A DNA stretch of 64,000 bases from Tamlana sp038148895 (GCA_038148895.1 JBBVGQ010000002.1), one strand, 5' to 3'. Shown: positions 52,267-61,588, counted from the stretch's first letter. Program-made: numbers and translations. The notes: generated by a model from the sequence alone, not told the origin.

Positions 52267-52599
52267 TTATTGACCCATCATTTCTCTTATTCTCTCTTGC
52301 ATTAATTCTTGGTCTTGTAGACCTTCCCATCCAAAGGTCATAACCATCCAAGCTACAAAAATCAAATATAGGGAGCTAAGAACGATTCCTATTATGGCTA
52401 AAATTTTTCCGGTTTTCACATTCGAAATTCCGGTATAGCCTTCTGGGTTTTCAGCATAAACTTTGGTTGCTTTATTGGCCAAAACTACGGCAATGATACC
52501 AAGAATTAAACCAACGAAGCCATAACAGCAGCAGGTTACGATTGACAAGATTCCGAAAATCAATATTAATGTTGCATTGGGTAATTTTTGTTGTTCCAT
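52267..52599 (-). CDS. Small CCC-motif (DUF4190-like) membrane protein
   Basis: This 110-residue protein has two hydrophobic segments (about 9-44 and 65-88). The first contains VTCCCYGFVGLILGIIAVVL, the triple-Cys motif of Bacteroidota CCC-motif membrane proteins. A soluble loop (NKATKVYAENPEGYTGISNV) separates the segments. The function is unknown. It is the last of three leftward small membrane-protein genes, 9 bases downstream of the DUF2752 gene. Confidence 0.8.
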   Translation of the reverse strand: MEQQKLPNATLILIFGILSIVTCCCYGFVGLILGIIAVVLANKATKVYAENPEGYTGISNVKTGKILAIIGIVLSSLYLIFVAWMVMTFGWEGLQDQELMQERIREMMGQ

Positions 52600-52608
52600 A
52601 TTATTGTT

Positions 52609-52890
52609 TTAATTGATTATAAATGTTTTTGCCACGAAGTTTCCAACAATGATAACTCCATTAAGAATGGCCAAAATAGTAATTATTTTGTTTGCATACT
52701 TGAAATTATGAAACGCATTAAAAGCCACGGCACCAAAAAGTATGATTAATGTATAAACAGCAGGATACATTTGAAAAGCTGCTGCAAATTCACCTTCAAA
52801 AATTAAAGCTATAGAACGTTGCAAGCCACAGCCCATACAATCAATGCCAAAAAGCTTTTTGTTTAAGCAGGGTAACATGTACTCTTCCAT
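52609..52890 (-). CDS. DUF2752 family membrane protein
   Basis: This 93-residue protein carries the DUF2752 signature LFGIDCMGCGLQRSIALIFE near residues 13-32, with two Cys in CMGC, followed by GEFAAAFQMYPAVYTLIIL. Two or three hydrophobic helices place it in the inner membrane. The family function is unknown. It shares an orientation with CCC-motif genes, a common arrangement in Flavobacteria. Confidence 0.85.
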   Translation of the reverse strand: MEEYMLPCLNKKLFGIDCMGCGLQRSIALIFEGEFAAAFQMYPAVYTLIILFGAVAFNAFHNFKYANKIITILAILNGVIIVGNFVAKTFIIN

Positions 52891-52990
52891 GGGATAAAAT
52901 AAAAGATTAAGGTGCTAAAATATAAAAAGAGTAGTTTTTAAATATTCTTTTTTTGAAATACTTATCTGCTACTCTAACAGTTTTATGGTA

Positions 52991-53293
52991 TTAAGAAGAT
53001 AAAGCAGCAGCACCAATTCCTGCAAAAACTAATATCAATAAAATTATTCCAATCAATGAAATAACTAAACCGGCAATGGCTAAACCTCTTGGAACTTTAA
53101 AAATTCCTATGAAGGATAAAACAAGCCCCAGAATCCAGATTAACCATCCCAAAATAGGAATCCATCCAATAAATAAAGCTATTAGGGCAAGAACAAAACC
53201 TGCAGTTCCCAAGCCGTTAGATTTTTTCTCTGTTTGATTCACGATGATGGTCTGCCCAGAATTATTTTGCCCTCTGTTTTGACTTTCTTCCAT
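52991..53293 (-). CDS. DUF4190-like small membrane protein
   Basis: This 100-residue protein has a polar N-terminus (about 28 residues rich in Asn and Gln) and then three closely spaced hydrophobic segments, GTAGFVLALIALFIGWIPIL, IWILGLVLSFIGIF and LAIAGLVISLIGIILLILVF. The repeated Gly-rich helices with a short charged turn resemble DUF4190 proteins. No function is known. It heads the leftward cluster of three genes. Confidence 0.75.
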   Translation of the reverse strand: MEESQNRGQNNSGQTIIVNQTEKKSNGLGTAGFVLALIALFIGWIPILGWLIWILGLVLSFIGIFKVPRGLAIAGLVISLIGIILLILVFAGIGAAALSS

Positions 53294-53513
53294 TAGAGTT
53301 GATTTTAAGTTGGTTGTTGATAAAATAAAGATAGCAAAAGTCCACCTAAAATGCTCTTTTTTTTGTGAAGTAAATGATCAGGGAATTATTAAATACAAAC
53401 CGTCACATTTGTAATTAAAATATTTTGATTTCTAAAAACTGAATTAAAGAGATAAAAAGAACATGAAATCTTATATTTGGACAAGCTTATCAACTAACGT
53501 CATAATATTTGAA

Positions 53514-53708
53514 ATGAAATACTTCAACTATGTTTTAATCATCATTGGTGCTTTTGTTGCTATGTATGCCAAAGCTGGAGAAGAACAAAATCAATTAATA
53601 TTAATTGTGGGCATTGTACTGTTGATGGTTGGTGTGTATAGAATTGCGAGAACCATACCGAGTAAAAATGATAGTGATAAAACCGATAATTCTGAAAGTG
53701 AACAATGA
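53514..53708 (+). CDS. Small two-helix membrane protein
   Basis: This 64-residue protein (MKYFNYVLIIIGAFVAMYAK, then a second helix LILIVGIVLLMVGVYRIART and a charged acidic tail) has no recognised function. An in-frame ATG at 53463 would add 17 residues. I prefer 53514 because a promoter-like TATATTTG sits at 53472-53479 inside the longer version and because helix one then begins right after the start. It overlaps the next gene by 4 bases, so the two form an operon. Confidence 0.65.
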   Translation: MKYFNYVLIIIGAFVAMYAKAGEEQNQLILIVGIVLLMVGVYRIARTIPSKNDSDKTDNSESEQ

Positions 53709-54271
53709 TGTCGTTTAAAAAAGGTGATTATGTTTTGGTTTTAGATGAAGACCTGTCAGGCACTGTTAAAAGTATAAAAGGGAATGTTATATCCATTGAA
53801 ACACAAGAAGGTTTTTTGATGGATTTTAATTCTAACGAATTGGTTAAAAAAGAGAAAAAGGAATCTATAAAATCCAATCTCTTTTCACATTCATCCATTG
53901 ATGATGTTGTTTTGGAAAAAGAACAGCCCAAAAGAAAAAAGAAACCAAAAAAGAAGGCTAAAGAGCGCAATGAGCCAACAATGGAAGTGGATTTACATAT
54001 TAACGAATTGGTTAAATCTACAAGAGGTATGACTAACTACGATATGCTTACTTTACAATTAGATACGGCCAAGCGTAAATTGGATTTTGCTATTGCCAAT
54101 AGAATACAAAAGGTTGTGTTTATCCATGGAGTGGGTGAGGGCGTACTAAAATTGGAATTGGAATATTTATTTGGGCGTTACGATAATGTAAAGTTTTATG
54201 ATGCCAACTATCAGAAATATGGTTTGGGAGCAACTGAAGTCTACATTTATCAAAATACAACTTCAAACTAA
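53705..54271 (+). CDS. Smr-domain protein
   Basis: This 188-residue protein starts at ATG 53705 or at the adjacent ATG 53708. A small beta-barrel-like N-terminus (FKKGDYVLVLDEDLSGTVKS) and a Lys-rich linker (about 70-92) lead to a C-terminal Smr domain. That domain is marked by MEVDLHINELV near 97 and VVFIHGVGEGVLKLELEYLF near 137. Smr domains, known from MutS2, bind or nick nucleic acids and in MutS2 act on ribosome collisions or recombination intermediates. A stand-alone short version like this is common in Flavobacteria. It converges with the next gene, overlapping it by 4 bases. Confidence 0.88.
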   Translation: MMSFKKGDYVLVLDEDLSGTVKSIKGNVISIETQEGFLMDFNSNELVKKEKKESIKSNLFSHSSIDDVVLEKEQPKRKKKPKKKAKERNEPTMEVDLHINELVKSTRGMTNYDMLTLQLDTAKRKLDFAIANRIQKVVFIHGVGEGVLKLELEYLFGRYDNVKFYDANYQKYGLGATEVYIYQNTTSN

Positions 54272-55170
54272 TTAAAATCTGGAGTAACCTTTCTGCTTTT
54301 TTCTGAAGTCGGGATTTCGCTGGAGTTCAACGTCCCAAAATTTAAAGCATCCAAAGAAATTAAAGTTAAATCAATGTCGGTGATGACCATTGTAACCGTA
54401 AATGTTCTTAAAATGGTATGTTCTCTGTAACCTGTTGCTGCAACTGTTGTAGACACATCAGGATTTAAATAATCGGCTCCAACTTCACTATTTGTTATGT
54501 CATTGGCTGGGTTGTTATCTTGGGAGTCGTTTTCCTCATCACGTGTTTTAACACCGTCACCATCATCGTCATCGTCTAAATAATTCGGAATGCCATCTCC
54601 ATCAGTATCCAAGGCATCACTTAAATCACCATCTCCATTGGGGTCTGGGCCTTCATCTTTTGTTAAAATATTGTCACCATCGTCATCAGCATCAATGTAG
54701 TTAGGCAATCCGTCTCCGTCGGTATCTCCATCAAATTCCAATTCAGCGGCAACACCATCATTGTCATCCTCCGTTAAAACTGTTTTAATTGTGGCCGTTC
54801 CACTCGTGCTCACAATATCTTCCTTTAGTTTAACTTCAGAATTTGGTATGGCATTGCAAAACAGATTGCTGGGCAAGGTGGTGTTGCTGTATGTTCTATA
54901 ATTAAAAGGGTTTGATGTGCTTATGGTAACTGTTGTTTCAAAAATACCTGATTCATCAACATTTAAAATATTATCTAGAGTAAGTGTGGAAATGGTTAAC
55001 GATAGAGATTCAGAAGGGTCGCTTTTTGTTTTATAAAAAACCAAAACATCTGTTTCGCAAGCTTCAAAAGTATCGTCAAAATCCAATTCAAAGGTGATGA
55101 TATCGCCATCGTCACAAGAACTCATTGGAAGTAAAACAAAGGTAATTAGTACAAAAAATAGCTTACGCAT
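54268..55170 (-). CDS. Lipoprotein with thrombospondin type 3-like calcium repeats
   Basis: This 300-residue protein has a lipoprotein signal with lipobox MSSC (Cys19). Residues about 135-215 are a run of Asp-rich loops, EDDNDGVAAE, DGDTDGDGLPNYIDADDDGD, PNGDGDLSDALDTDGDGIPN and DDDDDGDGVKTRDEE, typical of calcium-binding thrombospondin type 3 repeats. The flanking beta-rich regions are unrecognised. It is likely surface or periplasmic and of unknown function. CAAAAATA (minus-strand TATTTTTG) at 55188-55195 could be its -7 element, but no partner was found. Confidence 0.8.
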   Translation of the reverse strand: MRKLFFVLITFVLLPMSSCDDGDIITFELDFDDTFEACETDVLVFYKTKSDPSESLSLTISTLTLDNILNVDESGIFETTVTISTSNPFNYRTYSNTTLPSNLFCNAIPNSEVKLKEDIVSTSGTATIKTVLTEDDNDGVAAELEFDGDTDGDGLPNYIDADDDGDNILTKDEGPDPNGDGDLSDALDTDGDGIPNYLDDDDDGDGVKTRDEENDSQDNNPANDITNSEVGADYLNPDVSTTVAATGYREHTILRTFTVTMVITDIDLTLISLDALNFGTLNSSEIPTSEKSRKVTPDFN

Positions 55171-55223
55171 TGGGTTTGGGTTTTAGGCAAAAATAACAGA
55201 ATTGTTATTTATAACGTAGCTTA

Positions 55224-55253
55224 TTGATAATAATTTTATTTCAAGTATTTTTG
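55224..55253 (+). promoter_or_regulatory. Promoter of the cysteine desulfurase gene
   Basis: TTG at 55224-55226 is followed after 19 bases by TATTTTTG at 55246-55253, a full match to TAnnTTTG. The start codon is 58 bases downstream. Confidence 0.75.
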
Positions 55254-55311
55254 GGGCTTTAAAGTCTTTTAGTTTTTCTAGAGGCTTTTTGTAAACCTGA
55301 AATTTAGCTCG

Positions 55312-56472
55312 ATGAAACCTGTTTATTTTGATAATGCTGCGACCACGCCTATCCGAAGTGAGGTGATAGATGCCATGACCAAAGTGATGCAAAGCCATTT
55401 TGGCAACCCTTCGTCGTCGCATAGTTTCGGCAGGGGTTCAAAAGCATTGGTTGAAAAATCAAGAAAAGCCATTGCGAGTCACTTCAATGTTTCGGCCGGT
55501 GAGATCATATTTACTTCTGGTGGTACTGAGGCTGATAATTTAGTGTTAAGAAGTGCCGTTAAAGATTTGGGCGTTAGGCAAATTATAACTTCAAAAATTG
55601 AACATCACGCCGTTTTGCATACGGTTCAGCACTTGCAGAAGGAATTTAAAATTGAGGTTAGTCACGTTAATTTGGACGAGAAAGGTGGGATTGATTTTAA
55701 TCATTTAGAAAGTCTACTGCAGACCAACGAAAAATGCTTGGTAAGTTTAATGCACGTGAACAATGAAATTGGCAACATTTTAGATTTAAAGCGCACTGCC
55801 GATTTGTGCAAAGCAAACAATGCTCTTTTTCATAGTGATGCTGTGCAATCTATTGGCCATTACAAAATGGATTTGAAAGATATTCCTGTTGACTTTTTAG
55901 CAGCTTCGGCCCATAAATTCCATGGACCAAAAGGTGTGGGTTTTGCTTTCATCAGAAAAAATACCGGATTAAAATCCCTCATAATAGGAGGAGAGCAAGA
56001 GCGCGGGCTGCGTGCAGGAACCGAAAGCGTACATAATATTGTTGGTTTGGATGAAGCGCTTAAAATGGCATATCAAAATATTGAAGAAGAAAAACAGTAT
56101 GTTGAGGATTTGAAGCATTATTTTATTGAAAGAATTAAAGCTGAAATCCCTCAAGTTATCTTTAACGGCTGTTCTTCAGATTTTGAAAAAAGCACCTATA
56201 CGCTGGTTAATGTTTGCTTACCTGTCCTACCTGAAAAATCAGCGATGTTGTTGTTTCAGTTGGATTTGAAGGGTATTGCTTGTTCAAAAGGAAGCGCGTG
56301 CCAAAGTGGAAGCTCACAAAACTCACATGTTTTATCCGAAATTTTGAGTGATAAGGATTTATTAAAGCCATCTATTAGGTTTTCTTTTGGTATTTATAAT
56401 ACCAAAGAAGAAGTAGATTACGTAATTAATGTTTTAAGTGATTTTGTTGCTAAGTCTAAAACTTCATCGTAG
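55312..56472 (+). CDS. Cysteine desulfurase (NifS/IscS family)
   Basis: This 386-residue PLP enzyme moves sulfur from cysteine for Fe-S cluster or thio-cofactor synthesis. It starts VYFDNAATTPIRSEV, has the HHAVLHT PLP His motif near 100, and carries Lys202 in AASAHKFHGPKGVGF as the Schiff-base residue. The C-terminal loop CSKGSACQSGSSQNSHVL has two Cys (324 and 330); the second is in the canonical position for the persulfide Cys. The length is normal. It converges on the TonB-dependent receptor and overlaps it by 17 bases. No scaffold gene lies beside it, so its partner is unknown. Confidence 0.93.
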   Translation: MKPVYFDNAATTPIRSEVIDAMTKVMQSHFGNPSSSHSFGRGSKALVEKSRKAIASHFNVSAGEIIFTSGGTEADNLVLRSAVKDLGVRQIITSKIEHHAVLHTVQHLQKEFKIEVSHVNLDEKGGIDFNHLESLLQTNEKCLVSLMHVNNEIGNILDLKRTADLCKANNALFHSDAVQSIGHYKMDLKDIPVDFLAASAHKFHGPKGVGFAFIRKNTGLKSLIIGGEQERGLRAGTESVHNIVGLDEALKMAYQNIEEEKQYVEDLKHYFIERIKAEIPQVIFNGCSSDFEKSTYTLVNVCLPVLPEKSAMLLFQLDLKGIACSKGSACQSGSSQNSHVLSEILSDKDLLKPSIRFSFGIYNTKEEVDYVINVLSDFVAKSKTSS

Positions 56473-58921
56473 TCCTCACATTAAAAACTCGAGGTGTTAA
56501 ATAGTTGGGAATAGCATATTGGCGCTTGCTGTCTACATCGCGTACCCAAGTATTTGTTATCGAATTTTGCACATCAAATATGTTGAATATTTCGAAGCCG
56601 AAAGACAATTCTTTAAAAGGCTTTTTCCAGCCACTTCTAAATTGTTTTTTGGCATCAACTAACACAAATTGTAAGCCCAAATCGGCACGTTTGTAATCTG
56701 GTAATCTGTTTTGGTAAACATAAGGATCCGCATAACTTGGTGAGCCACCCGGCAGACCTGTGTTGTAAACCAAGTTTAAATACATTTTCATGCTTGGCAC
56801 ATTGGGCACATAATCTTGAAAAAGTGCTGCAAATTTTAAACGTTGGTCTGTTGGACGTGAAATATAACCTTGATTATTGATGTTTTCTTCCGTTTTTAAG
56901 TAACCAAAACTAAACCACGATTCTGTTCCTGGTACAAATTCGCCATTTAATCGCATATCCAATCCGTAGGCATAGGCTTTGGCACTATTATTTGCACGAT
57001 AGCGAATACGAACGTTTTCAAGCGTGTATGGATTCACATCAGATAAGTTTTTATAAAATAACTCAGAGGTTAACTTAAAAGGTCTGTCCCACATTTTAAA
57101 GCTGTAATCGTTGCCCAAAACCAAATGAAACGACTTTTGTGCTTTAACTTCTGGTTGGATAACGCCATTGGCATCGCGCAGTTCTCTATAAAATGGCGGT
57201 TGGTAATACATGCCCGTTGCTACCCTAAAAAGCATATCTTTTTCCCAATCGGGTTTTATGGCAAATTGGGCACGCGGACTAAAAACCATTTGGCTTGATG
57301 ATGAAATACCATCACCACTCACTTGCCAACTATGTCCTCTAACACCGGCATTATACCAAACTTCGTTATTACCCCAAGCACTTCTTTTGCTCCATTGGGC
57401 ATAGGCCTGAAAACGATTTATGGTGGTATTGTTGGTAGCCCTAACATTGGTGAAAGGCAACAACGGACCCGAGTAAGGTTCGTAGGGCTGTTCGTTAACT
57501 AGAGTTGTTTTCGGGGGGCGTAATGAAAATCCTGCCGAGTCGATAACTTCCCATTCCACCAAACGGTCGCGTATATTTTCATTGGTGTATTTTACTGACC
57601 ATTCAATACGGTTGTCTTCAATTTTAAAATCTCCTTTGTGTTCAACATTCGTAATCAAAGCATCCAAATCGTTTCTGCCATGGGTCAATTGACTGCCAAT
57701 GCCTTCGCTAAATTCAACTTCGCCTAAATTTTCTTCACCAATGCTGTTGTTTACTTCGCCTAATCTATACTGCGCAAAAATATCAAAGTACTCCTCCTCG
57801 GTGGTATGATAGGTTGAAGAAATTAAATGTAACGTTAAATCATCATTCGCAAAATAGGAACCTTTAAATGCACCAAATAAGGTTTGATATCTGTCTTTTT
57901 CCTGACCTTCATAAAATACAATAAGCGCAACTGGGTCGGCCAATGTCCCGAAATTTGTTTGGCGTGTTTGGGGTTGGTAATTATACTTATTCAAAGAAGC
58001 ATTTCCTAAAAAGCTCATATGGAATTTATTCGTAAACTTATAGGTGAAATACGCTTGGGCATCAGCAAAAGAAGGTTGAAAATTGGTTTCAGTTTCTTTG
58101 GCATTAACCAAAAGGCTATTGTCTCGATAACGCAAACCAACAATTCCGGTAAATCTGGAATCTTTGCTTATGTTTTCTATAGAGAGGCTTCCGCCGAGTA
58201 AACTTAAATCGGCATTAATTTCAAATTGATACGGGTTTTTGTAGGTGATATCCAAAACCGAAGAGAGTTTGTCACCATACTTTGCCTGAAACCCACCTGC
58301 AGAAAAATCCACATTTTGAACTAAATCGGTATTTACAAAGCTCAGTCCTTCCTGTTGGCCGGAGCGCACCAAAAAAGGTCTGTAAACCTCAATGCCATTA
58401 ACATAAACCAAATTTTCGTCGTAGTTCCCACCGCGTACGGAGTATTGTGTACTCAATTCGTTATTGTTGCTAACACCTGGGAGGGTCATCAATAAATTTT
58501 CAACACCGGCATTTGCGCCAGGCATTTTCCTGATAACTTCTGGTTTTAGTGTTACAATGCCTTCAACTTCCTTTCGTCTGTTACTGTTTATTATTACAGT
58601 GGCAATTTGTTCAACGGTGTTACTCATTACTGGATTAAACTCATAAGTTTCACCATTTTTTAGATTAAAAGTGCTTACCACTTTTTTATGGGAAATATGT
58701 GTAAATTCAATAGTAATGTCCTTATTTATCGGGATGTCTATGGTGAAGAAACCGTTTTCATTGGTTTTGGTTCCGCTATCTCGGCTGGTTTTAATGTTTA
58801 CATTTTCAATGGGCAGGCTATTTTCATCTAAAATAACACCTCTAATGGTTGCTGTTTGCGAAAAACCCAGAGCAAGTGCGGAAAATAGTAAAATGGTGGT
58901 CAGTAAAAGTTTTGCCTTCAA
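56456..58921 (-). CDS. TonB-dependent outer-membrane receptor (non-SusC)
   Basis: This 821-residue protein has a signal peptide ending GFSQ and a carboxypeptidase-regulatory-like domain (ATIRGVILDENSLPIENVNI). The plug is marked by VENLLMTLPGVSNNNELSTQ and YSVRGGNYDENLVYVNGIEV (about 140-180). The barrel ends with FNVRTTMKF. It is shorter than SusC proteins and has no SusD partner, so it belongs to the general receptor class. The substrate is unknown. It lies 12 bases downstream of the M23 peptidase gene, so the two are probably co-transcribed. It is unrelated to the pectin locus by position and type. Confidence 0.9.
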   Translation of the reverse strand: MKAKLLLTTILLFSALALGFSQTATIRGVILDENSLPIENVNIKTSRDSGTKTNENGFFTIDIPINKDITIEFTHISHKKVVSTFNLKNGETYEFNPVMSNTVEQIATVIINSNRRKEVEGIVTLKPEVIRKMPGANAGVENLLMTLPGVSNNNELSTQYSVRGGNYDENLVYVNGIEVYRPFLVRSGQQEGLSFVNTDLVQNVDFSAGGFQAKYGDKLSSVLDITYKNPYQFEINADLSLLGGSLSIENISKDSRFTGIVGLRYRDNSLLVNAKETETNFQPSFADAQAYFTYKFTNKFHMSFLGNASLNKYNYQPQTRQTNFGTLADPVALIVFYEGQEKDRYQTLFGAFKGSYFANDDLTLHLISSTYHTTEEEYFDIFAQYRLGEVNNSIGEENLGEVEFSEGIGSQLTHGRNDLDALITNVEHKGDFKIEDNRIEWSVKYTNENIRDRLVEWEVIDSAGFSLRPPKTTLVNEQPYEPYSGPLLPFTNVRATNNTTINRFQAYAQWSKRSAWGNNEVWYNAGVRGHSWQVSGDGISSSSQMVFSPRAQFAIKPDWEKDMLFRVATGMYYQPPFYRELRDANGVIQPEVKAQKSFHLVLGNDYSFKMWDRPFKLTSELFYKNLSDVNPYTLENVRIRYRANNSAKAYAYGLDMRLNGEFVPGTESWFSFGYLKTEENINNQGYISRPTDQRLKFAALFQDYVPNVPSMKMYLNLVYNTGLPGGSPSYADPYVYQNRLPDYKRADLGLQFVLVDAKKQFRSGWKKPFKELSFGFEIFNIFDVQNSITNTWVRDVDSKRQYAIPNYLTPRVFNVRTTMKF

Positions 58922-58933
58922 AGATGTAAAAGT

Positions 58934-60619
58934 TTATTTTCGATAAAATAACGCTTCAAAAGTAGAATTATTTCCAACATTATCGGTAACAATCACCTTT
59001 AAATTATTCTGTGTGTCAGTGATTATGCCATCGTTAAAATCATGGGTAAGGGTTTTAGTTTTGTAATCGTATTCAATTAAAATCCATTTACCATTTACCG
59101 TTGCCCTGTAATTGGATATGCCCGATTCATCATCATCAATTTTTACTTCCAGAAATCGGTATTTGCTCAACCATTGCCCGTCTTTAAAATTTGAAGCCGT
59201 AATGGCGGGCTTTATAGTATCCATGGCCAAAGCATAAGTGCCCAATTTTTTGGTGCTCGCCGTTAAAATATTACCTTGTTTTTTGGTGTAAGTATATGAT
59301 GGGTATTGCCTGTAGCCAATTAATCTGGCTATGTATAATTTTTCGATATCCTGACTATTGTATTGACTAACGTCGTAGCTTATCGTGAAATCTTTCATCG
59401 TTGCCACCACATCATCGTGCAGTTTTAATGTATCGTTTTTTACTTCAAAATCTATATAGAAATCCTCATAAAACGTGTTTTTATAAAAATCAACCGAAAC
59501 ATTCCCCGACTTTAAATTTGTGGTTTCGTTGGCTTTTATAAAGTAAGGTGTAGTTTTTGGAGCCTCAGGTTGAGATATGCTATTTTTGGAGCCTTTTATT
59601 TGAATAGTAACCCAAGACTCGTTGTTTTTATAGTCTGCCACCCTGATTTTATAAACAGAATTCGTGCTATCCTGAATGGACAGAACCCCATCATTTATTG
59701 TCGATTTTAAAATACTTAGTGGATTGTTTTTCTTGAATAACTTTTGAAGACGCTCTTTGTTTTTTGAAAAGTGTTCGTAATCAATCAATTGGTTAATGTG
59801 CTTGGTTTCATCAAATGAAAAGCATTGAAAATCAAGTTCAAAATTTCTACTGCCATTTACAAAAGTCTGTATGTTGTATACGCCGTTTGAGTTTGCCGCC
59901 AAGTCTTGCCTGTCAATAGTGCTTATGCCAAAGCCAATTTTACCAATGGCTTGAATGCTTTCTGCAACATAATCGCCATTATTAAGAGCTGTTAGCCGCA
60001 ATTTTTGTTTGGATTGTGAATTATTTATAAATGCATTTTCATCCAAAGGATAAACATAAAGAGATTTTACAACAGGAACAGTGGTGTCTTTGACATCTAT
60101 TCCAAAAAGCATAGGGTTCATTGGGCGTTCCTCTTTGTCCCTGATTTCAAAATGCAAATGTGGGCCACCAGAACCTCCTGAGTTTCCGCTGTAAGCCACT
60201 AAATTATCTTTTTCAACTTGCAGTTCATCGGCACGTGGAAACAATTCAATCTCATAACTCTCCTGTTCATATTGGTATTTCTTTACATAAGCTTCAATTT
60301 CTAGAGCAAACTTTTGTAGATGGGCATAAACCGATGTATATCCATTGGGATGGGTAATGTATAAAGCCTTTCCGTAACCATAATGTGAAACTTTTATTCT
60401 ACTGACAAAACCGCTGGCAACTGCTTTAACATTCAATCCGGTACGCTGTTGTGTTTTAATATCCAAGCCGGAGTGAAAGTGGTTGGAACGCAATTCTGCA
60501 AATGTTCCGGAAAGTACTAATGGGATTTCCAAAGGATTGCTAAAATAATCTTGTGGGTAATTACTTTGGGCACTTGCAAATAATGAAAAAACTAAAAATA
60601 GGGGCAGTAGAAAACGCAT
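58934..60619 (-). CDS. M23 family metallopeptidase, exported
   Basis: This 561-residue protein has a signal peptide ending ASAQ (residue 18). Its LytM/M23 domain lies at residues about 27-180. Zinc ligands are His and Asp in NHFHSGLDIKT and a His in GPHLHFEIRD, with YAHLQKF in between. All expected ligand motifs are present, so it may be active on peptidoglycan cross-links. The C-terminal 380 residues are beta-rich with a repeated immunoglobulin-like pattern (MKDFTISYDVSQYNSQD; EVKIDDDESGISNYRATVNG). It heads a two-gene leftward unit with the TonB-dependent receptor, a pairing I have seen in Flavobacteria but whose meaning is unclear. Confidence 0.9.
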   Translation of the reverse strand: MRFLLPLFLVFSLFASAQSNYPQDYFSNPLEIPLVLSGTFAELRSNHFHSGLDIKTQQRTGLNVKAVASGFVSRIKVSHYGYGKALYITHPNGYTSVYAHLQKFALEIEAYVKKYQYEQESYEIELFPRADELQVEKDNLVAYSGNSGGSGGPHLHFEIRDKEERPMNPMLFGIDVKDTTVPVVKSLYVYPLDENAFINNSQSKQKLRLTALNNGDYVAESIQAIGKIGFGISTIDRQDLAANSNGVYNIQTFVNGSRNFELDFQCFSFDETKHINQLIDYEHFSKNKERLQKLFKKNNPLSILKSTINDGVLSIQDSTNSVYKIRVADYKNNESWVTIQIKGSKNSISQPEAPKTTPYFIKANETTNLKSGNVSVDFYKNTFYEDFYIDFEVKNDTLKLHDDVVATMKDFTISYDVSQYNSQDIEKLYIARLIGYRQYPSYTYTKKQGNILTASTKKLGTYALAMDTIKPAITASNFKDGQWLSKYRFLEVKIDDDESGISNYRATVNGKWILIEYDYKTKTLTHDFNDGIITDTQNNLKVIVTDNVGNNSTFEALFYRK

Positions 60620-60737
60620 AAAAATCTATTGGGCTAAAATATTAATTAAGATGTTAAATGGCAAAGAATTAAACAAAAATCAAGCCATTTATTGTATATG
60701 CTAACCAGAATTATTTTGAAATTTTATGAAAAAACAA

Positions 60738-60768
60738 TTGTAATTTATGCTTCGGAATGTTAACTTTG
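60738..60768 (+). promoter_or_regulatory. Promoter of the zapB-like/zapA unit
   Basis: TTG at 60738-60740 is followed after 20 bases by TAACTTTG at 60761-60768, a full TAnnTTTG match. The first start codon is 25 bases downstream. Confidence 0.7.
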
Positions 60769-60792
60769 TGAGATAAGTATTGAAATTTGTAA

Positions 60793-61083
60793 ATGAGTAA
60801 TATTGAGGATATTGTAGATTCGTTAGAAAACAAGATTAGTAAAGTATTACACAAATTAGAGCTTTTAAAGCTTGCCAATTTGAAATTAAGTGAAGAATTA
60901 GAAGTTTCAAAGCAAGAAATTAAAACCCAAAAAAAGCATATTGCTGATTGGGAAGAAAAGTACGAAGCCCTTAAAATGGCAAATACAATACTTGGTAGTG
61001 ACGATAATAAAAGAGAAACTAAGCTTAAAATAAACGCCTTAATCAGGGATATTGATCATTGTATAGCTCAATTATCTGATTGA
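60793..61083 (+). CDS. Coiled-coil protein upstream of zapA (ZapB-like)
   Basis: This 96-residue protein is almost entirely helical with heptad spacing (LENKISKVLHKLELLKLANL, then EELEVSKQEIKTQKKHIADW). It has no membrane segment or signal. Position directly before zapA (16 bases) and size suggest a ZapB-like partner of the division ring, but sequence similarity to proteobacterial ZapB is not visible to me. It should be co-transcribed with zapA. Confidence 0.75.
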   Translation: MSNIEDIVDSLENKISKVLHKLELLKLANLKLSEELEVSKQEIKTQKKHIADWEEKYEALKMANTILGSDDNKRETKLKINALIRDIDHCIAQLSD

Positions 61084-61099
61084 TTAAACGTTAAACCCA

Positions 61100-61393
61100 A
61101 TGTCAGAAAAGCTTAAAATAAAGCTATCTATAGCTAACAGAGTATATCCTTTAACAATTGAGGCCCATCAAGAGGAAGGATTGCGAAGAGCGGCTAAAAA
61201 CATTGAGGTTATGATAAAGCAATTTGAGCAAAGTTATTCTGTTCGGGATAAACAAGATGTATTGGCCATGTGCGCTCTACAATTTGCTTCCCAAGTAGAG
61301 CAGAAGTCCATTGATAAAGCAAATGTTAACGAGCATGTAGAAGAAAAACTTAATGCTTTAAATGAATTGCTACATTCGCATTTGGCCTCTTAA
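61100..61393 (+). CDS. zapA: Cell division protein ZapA
   Basis: This 97-residue protein bundles FtsZ filaments at the division site. KLSIANRVYPLTIEAHQEEG at residues 8-27 is the ZapA N-terminal domain, and AAKNIEVMIKQFEQSY plus DVLAMCALQFASQVEQ form the dimerisation helices, with a coiled-coil end. Length and start are typical. The gene order zapA, 6S RNA, rny supports the call. Confidence 0.9.
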   Translation: MSEKLKIKLSIANRVYPLTIEAHQEEGLRRAAKNIEVMIKQFEQSYSVRDKQDVLAMCALQFASQVEQKSIDKANVNEHVEEKLNALNELLHSHLAS

Positions 61394-61421
61394 ACGTTCT
61401 TTAAAATAAATAAAAGTTACT

Positions 61422-61588
61422 GCCTGCATTGGTTATTTTTTTTGATAAACTCAACGTTAATTCTTTAAAAAGGGTGAGTTTAAGTTGTAAAAGCAAGCTG
61501 CCTTGAGCAGATCCTTGATCAGCTTGTTAGCCCTAAACTTGTTTTTAAGGAGTTTATACAAAATTTTAAACTGGTGTAGGCTTTTTTT
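61422..61588 (+). ncRNA. ssrS: Probable 6S RNA (6S-Flavo type)
   Basis: Between zapA and rny, a roughly 167-base sequence closes on itself. GCCTGCATTGGTT (61422-61434) pairs over 13 positions, including G-U pairs, with AACTGGTGTAGGC (61569-61581), directly followed by seven T. Inside it, AAACTC near the 5' side can pair with GAGTTT near 61550, and CAAGCTG...CAGCTTG forms an apical hairpin. A long rod with a central opening and a terminal T tract is the 6S RNA layout. The gene lies downstream of zapA, as ssrS does in many bacteria. 6S RNA binds RNA polymerase holoenzyme and mimics an open promoter. Confidence 0.75.

Noticed and set aside
52079..52351. 90-residue minus-strand open frame near 52.2 kb
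   Set aside because: It overlaps the end of the CCC-motif gene and spans two terminator hairpins.
55183..55422. 79-residue minus-strand open frame across the cysteine desulfurase start
   Set aside because: It covers a full-match promoter and the start of a conserved gene; translation shows no family signal.
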